Shown piece by piece: positions 42,280 through 42,790 of a DNA stretch of 42,790 bases. Made by a program: the position numbers and the translations under genes. Within the stretch, counting starts at the first letter, position 1, and each line of letters begins with the position of its first letter. Source of the DNA: Spirochaetes bacterium ADurb.Bin110. GTDB taxonomy: Bacteria; Spirochaetota; Spirochaetia; Treponematales; Rectinemataceae. The DNA lies in the NCBI GenBank assembly GCA_002070755.1, contig MWDY01000181.1, positions 1 to 42,790 of the forward strand. The letters are read 5' to 3'. The notes below the pieces were generated by a model. It was not told the origin of the DNA. It was given only the letters and a program-made list of their open reading frames with translations, and made no database searches.

Positions 42280-42790
42280 ATGTATTGTGCGAAGCCTTCT
42301 ATCGTAGTGCGCAATGTGTTTTTTGCAATTCTCTTCTCTATAATTTCCTTCGCAAGCGATGCAATGGAGCCCCTTCCTTATAGGCTTTTTCCTGCTCTCT
42401 ATAGGAAAGAAAACATTTCTCGCATTGATCAGAATATGAGCCTTGCTAATTATCAATCCAGTGGAGGCTTTCTGTGGGAAAGGGTACCTCTTGTGGCGAA
42501 CAATACTATTCTCGCTTATTATGGCAGTCCTCTATCCGATAAAATGGGCATACTTGGCCTTTATCCGAAAGAAAAGATCGCCGAAATGTTAAAGGAGATG
42601 GCAGTACAGTATGACCAGGTAAATGGCAAGGATGGAGTGATTCCAGCATTCTATATCATCTATGGGACTTGCTGGCCAGGAGGAGAGATAGGTTATCTAG
42701 ACGATAAAATACTTCTGGATTACATCAGATATGCTCAATCTATGGGCATGCTTGTATTTATCGATCATCAGATAGGCAAATACAGCCTTC
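42280..42790 (+). CDS. Secreted protein of unknown function (3' partial)
   Basis: The frame runs off the window end. ATG 42280 is preferred over the in-frame ATG 42250 because GAAAGGG lies about 7 bases upstream. The N-terminus is a signal peptide (basic start, hydrophobic stretch VFFAILFSIISFA, then SDAMEP). The visible 170 residues include NNTILAYYGSPLSDKMGILG, VIPAFYIIYGTCWPGGE and MGMLVFIDHQIGK. These alternate strands and helices in a way that suggests a TIM-barrel, perhaps a glycoside-hydrolase-like fold. The pattern seems to occur in uncharacterised secreted proteins elsewhere, but I cannot name the family. It follows the rpmB terminator, so it starts a new unit. Confidence 0.7.
   Translation, partial: MYCAKPSIVVRNVFFAILFSIISFASDAMEPLPYRLFPALYRKENISRIDQNMSLANYQSSGGFLWERVPLVANNTILAYYGSPLSDKMGILGLYPKEKIAEMLKEMAVQYDQVNGKDGVIPAFYIIYGTCWPGGEIGYLDDKILLDYIRYAQSMGMLVFIDHQIGKYSL

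Overview
This window looks like a chromosomal segment of an anaerobic spirochaete (Spirochaetota, Treponema/Rectinema-like). This is inferred from the gene set, not from a search. The clues are an archaeal-type class I lysyl-tRNA synthetase, an [FeFe] hydrogenase of the HydABC type, a short RpoS-like sigma factor, and a moderate-GC, densely packed layout. No rRNA, tRNA, CRISPR array, phage gene or insertion sequence was recognised, so it reads as core genome rather than a mobile island.

Layout. 2-7277 (+): the end of a sugar ABC transporter (gguAB-like), then a complete branched-chain amino-acid type transporter (livJ, an intrinsic terminator, livHMGF). 7280-12646 (-): a molybdenum hydroxylase operon in the order FAD subunit, 2Fe-2S subunit, Mo subunit, XdhC chaperone and a MocA-like cytidylyltransferase. 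12807-17056 (+): dnaE overlapping a metallo-beta-lactamase-fold gene. 17084-23361 (-): a HAD phosphatase and hydCBA, in which HydB carries a fused NfnB/GltD-like flavoprotein module. 23547-26691 (+): a degenerate NadD-like protein, adenylate kinase and an exported alpha/beta-hydrolase lacking two triad residues. 26688-27689 (-): an unrecognised lipoprotein. 27926-30239 (+): ndk and an M3 oligopeptidase. 30264-37394 (-): lysS, an M29 aminopeptidase, tsaD, a divergent polysaccharide deacetylase, an RpoS-like sigma factor and a LysM/M23 cell-wall hydrolase. 37482-42790 (+): signal peptidase I, a PASTA-containing transpeptidase, an HD protein, ffh, rpmB and the start of a secreted protein.

How it fits together. 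The transporters import sugars and amino acids, and the hydrogenase disposes of fermentative electrons as H2, possibly coupled to NADPH through the fused module. The molybdenum hydroxylase oxidises a purine or other N-heterocycle. The right-hand half is housekeeping (translation, secretion, envelope) around a regulatory node.

Most notable: a full-consensus sigma-54 (-24/-12) promoter lies 39 bases upstream of the RpoS-like sigma gene, with a perfect 12-bp inverted repeat about 52-78 bases upstream of the predicted start. This resembles the RpoN-RpoS cascade of Borrelia. Other leads are the HydB-NfnB fusion, two pseudo-enzyme candidates, possible leaderless transcripts for dnaE and lysS, and a six-codon ORF backed by a terminator.
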